A stretch of DNA of 64,000 nucleotides from Thinopyrum elongatum (Eukaryota; Streptophyta; Magnoliopsida; Poales; Poaceae), in assembly GCA_011799875.1 (NCBI GenBank), contig CM022300.1:110435201-110499200 (forward strand), read 5' to 3'. This document shows, piece after piece, positions 10,371 through 21,731 of this stretch (position 1 is its first letter; every line of letters starts with the position of its first letter). Position numbers and translations under genes: made by a program. Under the pieces are notes generated by a model that searched no databases, was not told the DNA's origin, and worked only from the letters and a program-made list of their open reading frames with translations.

Positions 10371-12540
10371 ACACTTACATGTGGACCAAATATATGTATG
10401 AAAAGGGTGGTTTGATGTTCAAATACCCAATGCACAACTTTGATGTGGCACCTCTTGCACAAACCGCATGTTATTATTGCTAGCCCCCCCACCCCCACCC
10501 TCCCACAAACACACACACACACACACACTTCGTGTTGCCAGGAGGGGAATCCTAGCTATGAACGCATGCCCCCAAATAGCTAGGTCTGACATCTCACCCT
10601 ACCGTAACACAAAACCGAAAGGAGTACATCATGGTCAACCCCCTCCCCCCTTTGCTTCTGATCAAATGTGGACCGTGTGCGGGCCCACAGATGTGTTCTT
10701 CTGGCGTTAGATGGGTGAGACCACATACGAACCACACCTGCGGGTGGCCCGATGTGTGTGTGTGTGAAAACGATATGGCATGATATTTAAATAACCAAAT
10801 AACAAATTTGATGTGGCACATGTGTATCGCAAATTAACCGGACATCCCCGACCCCACGGAGGTTCATCTAGTACGAAGTAGTACTGTGCCCCCCCCCACA
10901 CACACACTTTGAGTCGGTGGGAGGGGCATCTCACCAAGGCGTATTGTAAGACTGACCAAGAAGAATCACCACCTTGGTCGTATAAGCTCTCTTGTTTGTT
11001 GGGTCAAAGTCATGCATTGACGTTCCACACGCGGCCCCACAAAATAGGCTAGCTTGTCGCCGATAACCACGCGAGGGAGTGCTTGAAGACAACCACTGCG
11101 TGCATGTGGCCCAAACATAAAGTGTCATGTGGTGTTTGAATATACCCAATGCACAACTTTGATGTGGCAGCGTGCTTTTGGAACTGGAAAGTCCCCACAC
11201 GGAGTGAGGGTTCACGACGCGTGTATACTATATATATAGGGATTCATGTGTATGCGAGCCCTCGAACCTAGGTCTCGAATCTCACCATGATCGACGTACG
11301 ACTATACGATAACGCGAACCAAGAGAAGAAGAATCCACCCTGGTAACCTCTCTCGCGTTGTTGGTCGAAGTGATGGACGTCCACGCGGGCCCATGAATAT
11401 ATAGGCCGTCGATGATAACCAAGCGAGGGAGAGTGTCCAAAGACAACCACTGCATGTATGTGCCCCAAACATATGTATGGACATGCGTGATGCATGCATA
11501 TATGTTTGAATACCAAAAGCACAACATTTTGATGTGGCGCATGCATGCGTCGAAAATCGCACAGTCCCCACAAAGATCTGGTTCATGACGCGTCGCGTGC
11601 TCACCCCCCCCCCCCCACTTCGACCCGGTGGGAGGGATTCATGCGTACACATGCGCGCGAAGTATAGTTGCATGTACCGAACCGTATAAGACGAACCAAA
11701 ATTTAATCCCCTCCTAATTATAAGTCAAATTAACCTCTATCGCTGTCGGTCGAAGTGATTGAGCAAGCGGCCACACAGAGATGGACGAAGCATCTCACCG
11801 ATAACCCCGTGAGTGAGTGCTAGAGGACAACCGCCATCGCTTGCTTGTGGGCCAAACACATGTATGGAGATGTGTGGTTGTGATGTTTGAATACCTAATA
11901 TATATGCAGAACTTTGATGTGGCACCTGCCTCGAAAACCTTTAAGTCCCCCACATGAACCGAGGTTCATGACACGTAGTATATATATGTTGCCCCCTCCC
12001 CTCTTCGACGCGTAATATATACTCCTATGTACCGTAACACAACCCGAAAATAATCCTCCTTGTTCGTCAAATTACCTTTCTTGTTGTGTCATATATTAGA
12101 TGGACGACGACCTCGCGGGCCCATGGAGGGAAGAGTCGCAGGCGAATGAGTGACAACCATCATCTGCACGTGGCCCAATGTGTTGGTGATGTTTTTAATA
12201 CCCAATATGCACAACTTCTTTGCGGCACCTGCCTTGGAAACCGAAAAGTCCCCACACGGAGCGAGATCGATTCATGACGTGTGTGTAGTATGTGCTGCCC
12301 CGGCCCCCGTCCTCCCCTCTTTGACGCGTACTATATACTCCTATCGCAACATAACCCAAAAAGAAACCTCCTTGCTGGGTCAAAGTGATGAAGGACAACC
12401 TCGCGGGCCCACGGATGGAAGCATCGCACGGGAGTGAGTGTCCTATATGACGCGTAGTATTGCCCCTGGCCACCCTCTTCAACGCGTACTATATATATAC
12501 TCCTACTGTACGTATAACAAAAACCAAAAAATGACCATCC
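10371..12540. repeat. Degenerate tandem array, unit about 310-385 bp
   Basis: At least six diverged units each carry, in the same order, a ccgtaacacaa-like motif, a gcgggcccac motif, a tgtggcccaaacata motif, a gatgtggca motif, a cccacacggag motif and a gacgcgtagtata motif. The gatgtggca (or tgcggca) anchors are near 10441, 10809, 11160, 11530, 11915 and 12221. The array resumes at 14260 after the insert at 12541-14254. Short G/C and CA homopolymer tracts are scattered through it. No convincing gene lies in it. Confidence 0.7.
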
Positions 12541-14254
12541 AGTTGACACACGAACACGTCACGTGTACCCTCAATGCCGGGGGTGATGCACCGCAGCTCA
12601 CGTCGAAGGAGACCCGACCGACAGCGCGATATGCAAGACAGTCGGCGGGTGCTTTTAGGACCCGAAACCCCACACGCCCGGGAAGGACCCCGTCAGGGAG
12701 TGCGGCGGCTATGGGCTGCCCTAGGTCGATTCACTCGCCCCTAGAGCCTCGAGATTCGCAGCTCTCAAACACGAAGAACAGCGAAGAACGAGAGAGAAAA
12801 ACGATGGAGAGATAAAACATAGATAAAAAGTAGTATATTGATTTGTTCGATTGTGTGTTGTTTCAATCGGCCATCACCCCTAACATATATAAGAGGCGGC
12901 TGGACTTCCCGTACAAGTAAAGGATTCATCTAGGCTTTCCTTACAAGAAAATTACATCAATTCACGTCCTACAGTTCTAGTTTTAGTCCAACTCGGATTC
13001 AGCCCGAATCTGTCCCATACTTCTGTCCTGCTTCTTGCGTGGGCTGTAGAAATCGCATACTAACTCGGATGGAGTCGAGTTCAATATCAAACTTGTCCGC
13101 CTCGATGATCTACATAATACAACGTGTGTCACTTCTCCTTTTAAGGCCATCTTTATAACTTTTAGGGCCCATCTTTAACTGTGGGTCGGATTCAATTATG
13201 CAGTTTTCCGAACTGTCCGAGCCTTGTAACAACTTTGCAGGCCGTATACTATCTCCGACGATGATGACTCCAAAAGCAAAGTTTACTGTTTCGATGATAC
13301 GCACAACTTCCGTGTAGCACACTTTTCCATCCGAGGTCATCTGAATAATCTTTCGAGACCATCTCCAACTTCTGGTCGGATTGACTTTGACAGCTTCCAC
13401 TTTCCCGGCAAGCTTTTTTCCGGCAAGCTTTCTACGCCGGCAAGGTTTCCACCCCGGCAAGCTTTCACACTGGCAAGGTTTTCACCCGGCAAGCTTTCAC
13501 ACCGGCAAGCTTCCACGCCAGCAAGCTTTTCACACCGGCAATGCTTCACCCCGGCAAGCTTTCACACCGGCAAGCTTCCACGCCAGCATGTTTTTCACAC
13601 CGGCAAGGTTTCACCCCGGCAAGCCTTCACACCGGCAAGCTTCCACGCCGGCAAGCTTTTCGCGCCGGCAAACTTTCCACGCTGGCAAGCTTTTTACTTG
13701 GATTTCCCGACTGAAAATATAGCCTGATCTTGATTTGCCTCTCCAGGTCGCATACGACCTCGGATTGAGACGATTTATATATGAAAATCAATCGGCTTGA
13801 CGAGACGAAGCTTTTTCATGTTGAAGGTTTTTCGATTCAAGGCCATCTTGATGGCCAAATGACTCGTGCAACCCATCAGACAGGGTGTTTGGTACCTCAC
13901 GCCATATTTCCGTTTAGGTTCAGTCTGCAGTGTATTGTCTCTAACTTTTGCATACGAACTCGGATTGAGATGATTTATATATGAAAATCGATCGCCTCAA
14001 CGAGACAAAGACAATCCATATAGAGTGCTCCTTCATCCGAGGTCGTCTTGAAGGCATAACCGGCCGAAAAGCACTCAGAACACTAAATTCTGCCACTCGG
14101 AGCACAGTTTCGGCTCCTAAGATGGGGTCGGACGATGATAACCTAAACATCAAAGTTGTTCCACTTGGGGGCGTGAAACTTTTCATGCTGAAAACCCTTT
14201 CACTTGAGGCCATCTCATTTTCTTTTTATGCCGTGCCAAAATATGATGTCAACA
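12541..14254 (-). mobile_element. Probable solo LTR (1714 bp) inside the tandem array
   Basis: It is bordered by catcc at 12536-12540 and 14255-14259. On the minus strand it starts TGTTGACATCATATTTTGGC and ends TCAACT, close to the TGTTGA...TCAACA form of LTR ends. A TATA-like motif (cttatatatg, minus strand) is at about 12884-12893. The flanking array units join sensibly when it is removed. It holds the minisatellite at 13404-13695 and two related blocks near 13748-13860 and 13945-14060. The family is not recognised. Confidence 0.65.
13404..13695. repeat. Minisatellite with 16-17 bp unit and about 65-bp higher-order period
   Basis: About 18 units of the form cggcaagctttcacac follow each other, most with an AAGCTT (HindIII) site. 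Variants recur every fourth unit, giving a higher-order repeat near 65 bp. It lies inside the probable solo LTR. Open frames over it are repeat artefacts. Confidence 0.85.
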
Positions 14255-14259
14255 CATCC

Positions 14260-14420
14260 TTGTTGGTCAAATTAACCTCTCTCATCGCATGTCATAGTGC
14301 TGGACGGCGACCTCGCGGGCCCACGCGAGTGAGTGTCCTAGGACCACCGCGTGCATGTGGCCCAAAGATGCATATGTCAAACTTTTTCTGCAGCGAACAT
14401 GCGACGAAAGGAGTTTAGTG
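14260..14420. repeat. Continuation of the degenerate tandem array
   Basis: The order ttggtcaaattaacctctc, gcgggcccac, gtgcatgtggcccaaa reproduces the array unit interrupted at 12540. It is the last recognisable, partial unit. Confidence 0.65.
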
Positions 14421-15200
14421 TTGAAAATTGAAAAAAATAGATAGCATTTGTCCGTTTTTTATACATTGATTGATTTCCCAGGGATTTAAATGTGCAAAAA
14501 TCAAATTTGATCTACATGAGACCTGTGATAGTGCATGAAAATGGATTGCAAAATCATATGTGTACGTGTCCCTGGGTGCATGTTTAGTCCCCATGCAAGA
14601 AATTTCTAACATCGAGAATCTTGATTTTAAAATCCAATAAATCCAAAACTAAGTTGAAATTCGTGAAACTTATCGTGGTGTCATATGGACACCAATAGAC
14701 TGTGATTTTTTTTTCAAATTTGAGACAAGTTTTGATATAATCTTCTTACATACAGGAAATTATAAATAATTATCAACCAATATCGCAAATGAACTATTTT
14801 ATTCGAACTGTGTGCGTTAGACCAACAATGTAAGTGCCGTGCTTCGGTTAAGCAATAAAGCGGCAGAATTAATCATCAAAAAGAAAAAATCAATATAATA
14901 CGTGCCGCGCACGCGTCCCGTGTGCCGTACGAGCATGTGTGAGTTGACGAGACGCATGCTAGCAGGCAGACCGGGAGGCCGAGGCATGCGCGTGTTCGCT
15001 ACGCAGTCACCGTGGGGCGTGCTAGTAGCTGTGTGAAATGACGGTAGGTGTGCCAGCAGTCCACTACGCAGGCTCACCGGGAGGCGAGCCAGCCCTTTGA
15101 TCGCCGCCCACCTCGCTCCCACTGCTCCATATTAATGGCGCGCCCGATCCGCTAGTCATAATAGGCGGCCGCACACCCCGTCCACAGTTGTCACCACCGC
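14421..15200. other. Non-coding CACTA sequence upstream of the small two-exon gene
   Basis: It is AT-rich to about 14900, then GC-rich. It contains a module (ttatacattgatt near 14458, tatcgcaaa at 14781, gaactgtgtgcgtt at 14805) that recurs upstream of the F-box gene at 15890-15985. No gene is recognised. Confidence 0.5.
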
Positions 15201-15824
15201 ATGGAGTGTATTAGGATTTTCCCGAAGCGCACCATCGGTGGGAGTGGCGAAGCCGGGGCTAGTGAAGCACCCGCGCAACGCATGAAGCTGGGCGTAGAGG
15301 TTGCTGTCGCCGCCGACGAGGTCTCGCGTGGGCAGCAGCGTGACCTTGACTTCGTTGCCGTCGTCGTGCCTCCCCAGCCGGAGCCGGAGGTCCACAGCTA
15401 CTCCGGCAACGACTCCGACTCCGACGGAAAACCGGTTAGTCCCCCCCCCCTTGTTGGGAACAGAAACCCTTGGTTATGTTCACCCAGTCCATGAAATCAG
15501 AGTAAGGTTTGTTAGATCCGTGTAGTGTATTGATTGTTTGAATGGTATCTATGGTTAGTGATTAATTGTTTGTTCTGTACAAACGATTTTTTTGCTAATA
15601 ATCTGACTAGGGTTAGCGTGCGTGCTAATAATTCGTAGCCAGATCTTGAGAATTGATTTTGAATGTCCTACATATATGTTTGTGCCCTTTTTTCTTCCAG
15701 ATCTTGAGAATTGATTTTGAATGTCCTACATGTATGTTTCTGCCTTTTTTTCTTCCAGATTGCTATGTACATAGATGAGGCTCCGGCCAGCGGAAACGGC
15801 ATACGCTGTATCTTCCCACCTTGA
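15201..15824 (+). CDS. Small two-exon gene of unknown function carried by the CACTA element
   Basis: Exon 1 is 15201-15434 (78 codons from ATG, donor GTTAGT). Exon 2 is 15759-15824 (acceptor TTCTTCCAG, ending TGA), giving about 99 residues. The protein has a basic start (MECIRIFPKRT), an alanine/valine-rich middle, a proline/glutamate stretch and an acidic Ser/Asp run (SGNDSDSDGK) at the exon junction. I recognise no domain. The exon-intron phase is clean. The acceptor is preceded by a second copy of itself, through a 58-bp tandem duplication. It may be only the 5' exons of a larger captured gene whose remainder is missing. Confidence 0.4.
15641..15756. repeat. 58-bp tandem duplication at the 3' end of an intron
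   Basis: The block starting agatcttgagaattg at 15641 is repeated from 15699 with few changes. It contains the polypyrimidine tract and cag acceptor, so the intron offers two equivalent acceptors about 58 bp apart. Using the upstream one would add exon sequence. Confidence 0.8.
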
Positions 15825-16173
15825 TTTATTTTATAGAGGCAACATGCAACTGTGCTAAACATATGAAATTATTCAGGGTTCATTTCGCCTTTTTATACAT
15901 TGATTTTCCTAGGCATTTTTAACAAATAGCCACCATGTTATTATCGCAAACGGTCCTATTAGTCCAACCGTGGGCGTTCAACTAACCATTTACTACTGCG
16001 GGCAGCTGTTTGATTAGACGGGACGACTATGAGCAGTCCGCCGCGCACGCCGCGAGCGCTGCAATTTATTGCTGATTTTGGACTTTTGTTTTGGCCGCCT
16101 CGGGAAGGTACGTAGAACAATCCTCCGTTCTCATCTACATGCACCGCCGCCGAGGATCGCCGCCTGCTGCGAG
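15825..16173. promoter_or_regulatory. Presumed 5' flank of the F-box gene
   Basis: This is non-coding sequence between the small gene and the F-box gene ATG. The module ttttatacattgatt (from about 15890), ttatcgcaaa (15941) and accgtgggcgttcaa repeats the one at 14458-14820. No clear TATA box at a convincing distance was found. Confidence 0.35.
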
Positions 16174-16255
16174 ATGGAGGATGAGCCGACCAATAAGTGG
16201 GGGCGGGTCGAGCCAGAGCCGCAAGAGCCTCCGGCGAACGTGGACTTCATCAGCA

Positions 16256-16260
16256 GCCTC
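16256..16260. repeat. Target site duplication gcctc, left copy
   Basis: The bases gcctc end the left half of F-box exon 1 and recur at 25639-25643 right after the element. They mark a 5-bp duplication by the Tat-type retrotransposon. Confidence 0.92.
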
Positions 16261-16736
16261 TGTCGGTTTCAAAACCGGCCGATCTCGGGTAGGGGGTCCC
16301 GAACTGTGCGTCTGAGGATCGAAGGTAACAAGGGACAAAGGGGGACACGATGTTTACCCAGGTTCGGGCCCTCTTAATGGAGGTAAAACCCTATGTCCTG
16401 CTTGATTGTATTTGATGAGTATAGGGGTTACAAGAGTTGATCTACCTCGAGATCATAATGGCTAAACCCTAGCTGTCTAGCCTATGAGAATTCTGATTGT
16501 CTTTACGGACTCAACCCTCCAGTTTATATACACACCGGAGGGGCCTAGGGTTATACAGAGTCGGTTCATAGAGGAAGGAAATTACATATCCGGACACAAA
16601 TCTTGCCATCCACGCATAGGGGAGTCCTACCCGGACACGGGGGAAAGTCTTCCGCTTTGTATCTTCACGGCCCATCAATCTGGCCCATATCAAATAGCCC
16701 GGACACCCGAGGACCCCCTAATCCAGGACTCCCTCA
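16261..16736 (-). repeat. LTR of the pol-less Tat-type element (3' LTR by orientation)
   Basis: It is identical in length (476 bp) to 25163-25638. The bases after it (gtagcccctgaacc, on the minus strand ggttcaggggctac) form the polypurine-like tract that primes plus-strand synthesis. Confidence 0.9.
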
Positions 16737-17287
16737 GTAGCCCCTGAACCAGTCTTCAATGATGATATGTTCGGCACGCGGATTGTCTTCGGCATTGCAA
16801 GGCGGGTTCCTCCTCCTGAATACTTCAAAGCAATCTTCTGAACAAAAGAACTATATCCGGCTCTGTATAATTATTACAACCCTTAGCCGCGAAGGCAAGA
16901 TATCAAACAGAACAGTGTCTTTTTACTAACAACTTTTTTTTGGCGAAACGTCACGTCTGGCCTCTTAACATTTCGAACCGTTTTCACGCCTCCCGCTTCG
17001 CGTTTCGAGGCACAGCCTCCATTGGCATGTCTTGTCAAAACAGAGATCGTGCCCGCCCATTATGGGATCCTCATCAATACGGTTTTGGGTAATCCAACCG
17101 TGCCATTCGCACGACCCCTTGGGAACAGGCGAGTTTTAAGGCTTAAAGGGGGGGCGCTTGATATTCATTGCTTATATAAGAGGATAAAGATCCCTCTTTT
17201 TCCCCACGCCTTCTTCTCCTGCCTTCCCATCTTCAAGCTCCAGCGCCCAAACTTCAATCTGTCCCACCGCAACCAGCCTCCCCAGCC

Positions 17288-20200
17288 ATGTCGGGATCTG
17301 GTTCAAAGGGCAAGTGGGAGGCCTCCTCCATCACCGAGAAGGACGTCAAGGAGCTCCGAGCGGCGGGATATCTGTCCGCGGAGATCGCGCACAGGCTCCC
17401 TGCCAAGGATCAAGTCATCCCCACTCCGGAGCCCGGCGAAAGGGTTGTATTCATCCCCCATTTCCTTCGCGGACTAGGGTTTCCCCTCCATCCCTTTGTC
17501 CGGGGCCTTATGTTCTATTACGGGATAGATTTCCATGATCTAGCCCTGAATTCTTTCCTCCACATCTCGGCGTTCATCGTCGTGTGCGAGGCGCTACTCC
17601 GCATCCCCCCACACTTTGGCCTATGGCTCAAGGTCTTCAATCTGAAGCCGAAGGTGGTCGACGGGCATCATGCGGACTGCAGCAGCGCCATGGTAAGCAA
17701 GCTCCCCAACGCCGTGTGGCCCAAAGGGGCCTTCGTGGAGACCGTCAAGGTGTGGCAACAGGAGTGGTTCTACATCACCGAACCCCGTGACGCCAAGTGG
17801 GCGGCTACTCCTGAGTTTAGATCCGGACCCCCTACGCGGCTTACCTCGTGGACCGCTAAGGGTCTGGATTGGGGATCCACGGCGGAAGTGTTGATGCTGC
17901 AAAAGCGCATCACCAATATGATAGGCAAGAACACCAGTCTCACTAACATGATTCAGGTGATGCTCTTCCGCCGAATTCTTCCCTGCCAACTCCGGCCCTC
18001 TCCCATGTGGGAGTTCAATCCGGAAGATCCACGAACCTTGAAGCGCTTCTTTGGCACAACGCACAAAGACATCTGGAAGCTGCTCTTCAAGGCCCAAAAA
18101 ACATGGCCGAAGAAGACCGAAGACATTGGTCTTGACATCGAGAATTCGGCCACACCGGTAAGTATTATTTTCCCGAATGTCTATTCGGTCAATAAGTTTT
18201 AGACATAATGAATTTTCTGTCCTTCATACAGAGCTGGATAGCAAAGGCGGAGCGGATTAAGTGTCTGGCACCACTGCCTGAAGACCCAGCCACACCCCAG
18301 CTGACAGGGATGCTGGTCCCAACGCCCTATCAGGCGCCGGAGAAGAAGGTCAAGAAGAAAAAGGGCAAGGAGGCCAAAGGCGGCCTCCGCCACAAGGGCC
18401 CTTCGGACACAGTGTCCGGAGAAACAGAAGTCCTCTCCTCCCACGAGGGAGATGAGGAAGAAGAGGAGGAGGAAGCGGAAAGCGACTCCCCTCCTAGGGG
18501 GAATAAGAAGAAGAGGGCGACCTCCACAGACCCGGAAGAGGAGGCGCCCAAGAGGGGGAAGATAGCCCTCTCGGATGGTTCAGATTCGGAGGCCGAACCA
18601 GTCCCCAAGAGACTTCCCAGGGTGAAGCCCCTGGCCGAATCGTAAGTACCAAAAGGGTCTATTATTTGTCTTCGGTCTCTTATGTTTTTATAATATAACA
18701 TATTACACCGTGTGTCTTTCAGTCCTGCTCGCGACCTCCCCAACCCTTCACTATTTGAAGGGAGTTCTCTGCCACCCGAGATGGCAGAGAGCGAGACGCC
18801 ACCGCGAGCCCCTTCGCCAATCACCGTGGATGACACCGAGGTGTTGTCCCGAAGGACCTCTCCTGGCCGCGGAGGGGCGAGCGAGGCTGCCGAGAAGGAG
18901 CCCGAGGGTGATACCTCGGCTGCTGAAGACATGGGGGGGGGGGACCCCATGGCGATCGACGACGGGGGCCCTGATCAATCTGGCCCCCAGCCGGACATCA
19001 TTCCAGAGACCAATGTGGCTCCGGAGTCAGGCGAGCAGCCCCCTTCGAAGGAGGGGGGAGCATCAACTCCGACGGTGGCCTCCACTAATCTGGAGGCGCC
19101 AAATACTCTTGTGGAAGCACTACAACGTGCTTCCATCATGGAGGAGCACCACACCCTGATGGGTGTGGTGGTAGAGAAGGTTCAATCCGCCAAGAGCGGG
19201 CTAAACGAAGCCTTCACTAGCCTACTGACAGGCTTCGAGGTATGCAACGTAATGCTCTAGACGCTTTTTATAAAGGGATATACCTGTCCATAGATAGTAG
19301 CCCCTGAGACTCTGTCTGGGTTTGAAAAAGCCGGACAGAGGATCACATAGTATTCGGAAGAGGTGACATACTTTTCTATTGTATAACAGGCTTCCTTGTT
19401 GGCGGCAACCGCCCAGGCTGCTGAAGTTTCAGAACTTAATCGGAAAATAAAGCTGGCTGATGATGAATTAGATCGCATTAACAAGCGATTCAATGAGACG
19501 CAAGGTATGCGTGTATTTTAAAGAGTTTTAGCATATAGCTGATATGTAAATTCAGAGTTTAACTCATGTACTGCTGTGATTATGCGCGCAGTTGGCGTGG
19601 CCGAGGTCGAGACCCTCAAAAGCGCCCTTGCTCAGGCCAAGGAGGAGGTGAAGGTGAATAAAGCAGTCGCTGACAAAGCGGCTGCGAAACTAAAGACCGA
19701 AAAGGACGCCCGCCGCTAGCACGAAGATAGGGTGTCCGAAGTGGAGCAAGAGCTGAAGGACACCATCCGCAAGTGCGAGGCCTTGGAGGAGAAGACTTTG
19801 GACCAAGCGACCAAACTCGCCAAAGCCCTCCAGGAGGCTAAAGAGGCGTGGGTTGAGTCCCGGAGTGCTCGTGAAGAGATCCGGCAGGCCAAACAGATAG
19901 CGGCCGGTAAGCCTTTTCTTTTACAGAGTGTATTTGGAGGTCAAAGATATGCTTTGCTCACTCGACTGTGGAGTTCTCCAGACACCTTTGCGGATCTTCC
20001 AAGGAGTGCCGCTGACGCCGCACAGTTCTTCCGAGCCCAAGAGGGGAACTCGACCGAGAAGCTGTTCTGGTCACAGTTCCTGGTGCCGGAGCATCCGACA
20101 CCCTTGAACGACCAGATGAAGCAGCTGACGGAGCTACATAGGGTGTCCGGCTTGGTCATGAAGGATCTCATAGTCTGGCTTTGGCCAGCCGAACCAATTC

Positions 20201-20466
20201 CTAGCAGCTACTTCGGTTTGGTGAGGCGACTCGTCGATGCGCTACCTCGAGTTGATGCTGTGAAGCGCTCGGCGTGCAGAGAGGGTGCGCGGATGGCCTT
20301 TGCTCATGTCAAGATGCACTGGGCAAAGATGAAGGCCACCGACGTCGCGACCACAGGCCCGCCCGAAGGCAAGGACCACCACAAGCCGGAAAGATACTTT
20401 GAAGATGTCCTAGCGGGTGCCCGAATAGTAGAGGGCCAATGCTCAAAGGACGTGATGTTTGAGTAA
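17288..20466 (+). pseudogene. Antisense multi-exon gene of the Tat-type element (PF04195-like), one stop
   Basis: The exons are 17288-18157, 18232-18641, 18723-19239, 19390-19504 and 19592-20466; all introns have GT/AG ends and phases join. Exon 1 holds a conserved globular part (GERVVFIPHFLRGLGFP and following), matching what I recall as the 'putative gypsy type transposon' family (PF04195). Exons 2-3 are acidic and low-complexity with Lys- and Glu-rich runs, suggesting nuclear targeting. Exons 4-5 are coiled-coil, ending in a conserved C-terminal part. TAG at 19717-19719, probably from CAG, interrupts exon 5. It runs opposite to gag. The function of this family is unknown. Confidence 0.7.
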
Positions 20467-21731
20467 ACGTATCCGGGCTGTAAAAACTTTATTTTGTGAA
20501 CCAAGGCTTGTCATATATTTATGCCTTTTATCCTGAGTTATTTTCCTCCTGTGCGGCCATTTTAATTCTAAAAGTTTGCCAGTCGTCGGCTTCAGCCCCC
20601 TCGTAGATGCTACGGGGATGTTCGGTGGAGCGCGTGATCACACTTTATCCAACGTCTTGGTCCGTAAAGGAGGTGTTCGTGCAATGAACCAGGCAATCAG
20701 ACTATGCGGCTTTATTACTTTCACTTAGCCATAGGAGTTTGACGGTGGGGCTAAGTACCAGCCCCTAGTGCGTATGCGGCAATCCGAACTAGGGTGCCTT
20801 TGTCGCATGACTGGGCGAAATCCAGCCCTTCGTATAACACGGGATAAATCATTAAGGATTTGTATTAAGTCACCGAATCACCGACCAGCTCTCGCCGTAT
20901 CATGACAGTAAGTTTTCGGCTTTCTCTACTGAGGTATTTGACCGGACGAACCAGAAACACAATCGCAGTAGTTCTCCCTTTACTACCTTAGCCGAACTAG
21001 CGGAACGTAAGGTGGTAATCACAGGAGCCGGGCAACCCAACTATAGACCAAAGACATGATTCGGAGCTAATGCATATAATGCAATATTCGGGACGCTGAA
21101 GAGTACCTTATAGGTGTTCGGACTTTTGAAAATATGCATGGCCGGATAGAGCCCCCGGCATTTAGGCCGGAACAAAGCATATGTGGCAATCTGAAGCAAG
21201 GAGGGATCACACATGGAAAAATAAATTAAGACCGAACAAAAGTTGGCGATCAACTGTTTCCTTTATACCCTGATTAATACATCAAGACGTGCTATTACAG
21301 ATAATGCCATGAACATCAAGGCTATTTGACATGCCGAGAGTTTGTGCACGAGGGGAAGCTTTATACAGGGCCTAAAAGAAAAGGTAGTCTTGAAGACCCC
21401 AGTGGTGCCCTGCCGCACGTCTGCGCCGTTTCCCCTTGGTGAAAAATCCTTTGAGAGGAGAGGTCAATTGTCGTCTATACGAAAAAGGGGGCCTCAAAAA
21501 GGGCCCTTGCACGACCGTAGGGTAGGTAGGTTTTTAATGAACCTGTAGTACAAAAGAGGAGAAAAAAAAGAAAGAAGAAAAAAAAGGTTAAGGTCTGAAT
21601 AGGGTCAAGCCGCACTATAGACCTTTTCCGCAGTGTGTCTCCGTCGCTGCCCAAGGTATTTTAAGTGCGTAATTATGCACGCGCGGTACGCATGCCGCTA
21701 TTTTATGGGGCGATCGGCGGAGGCGAAACTG
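20467..21731. other. Spacer between antisense gene and protease; position where pol is missing
   Basis: This is non-coding sequence with tact such as ctcgtagatgctacggg and a purine tract (gaaaaaaaagaaagaag) near 21560. In the related element at 49619-63251 about 3.4 kb of pol lies between protease and the antisense gene. Here nothing resembling reverse transcriptase or integrase remains. Confidence 0.65.

Noticed and set aside
13381..13722. Possible CRISPR-like or coding repeat array
   Set aside because: Units of 16-17 bp without spacers form a plant minisatellite inside an LTR-like insert; the open frame is a repeat artefact.
19906..19926. A further intron in the antisense gene (gtaagc...acag)
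   Set aside because: Splicing here gives an early stop. Reading through keeps the frame and gives the C-terminal part I recall for the family.
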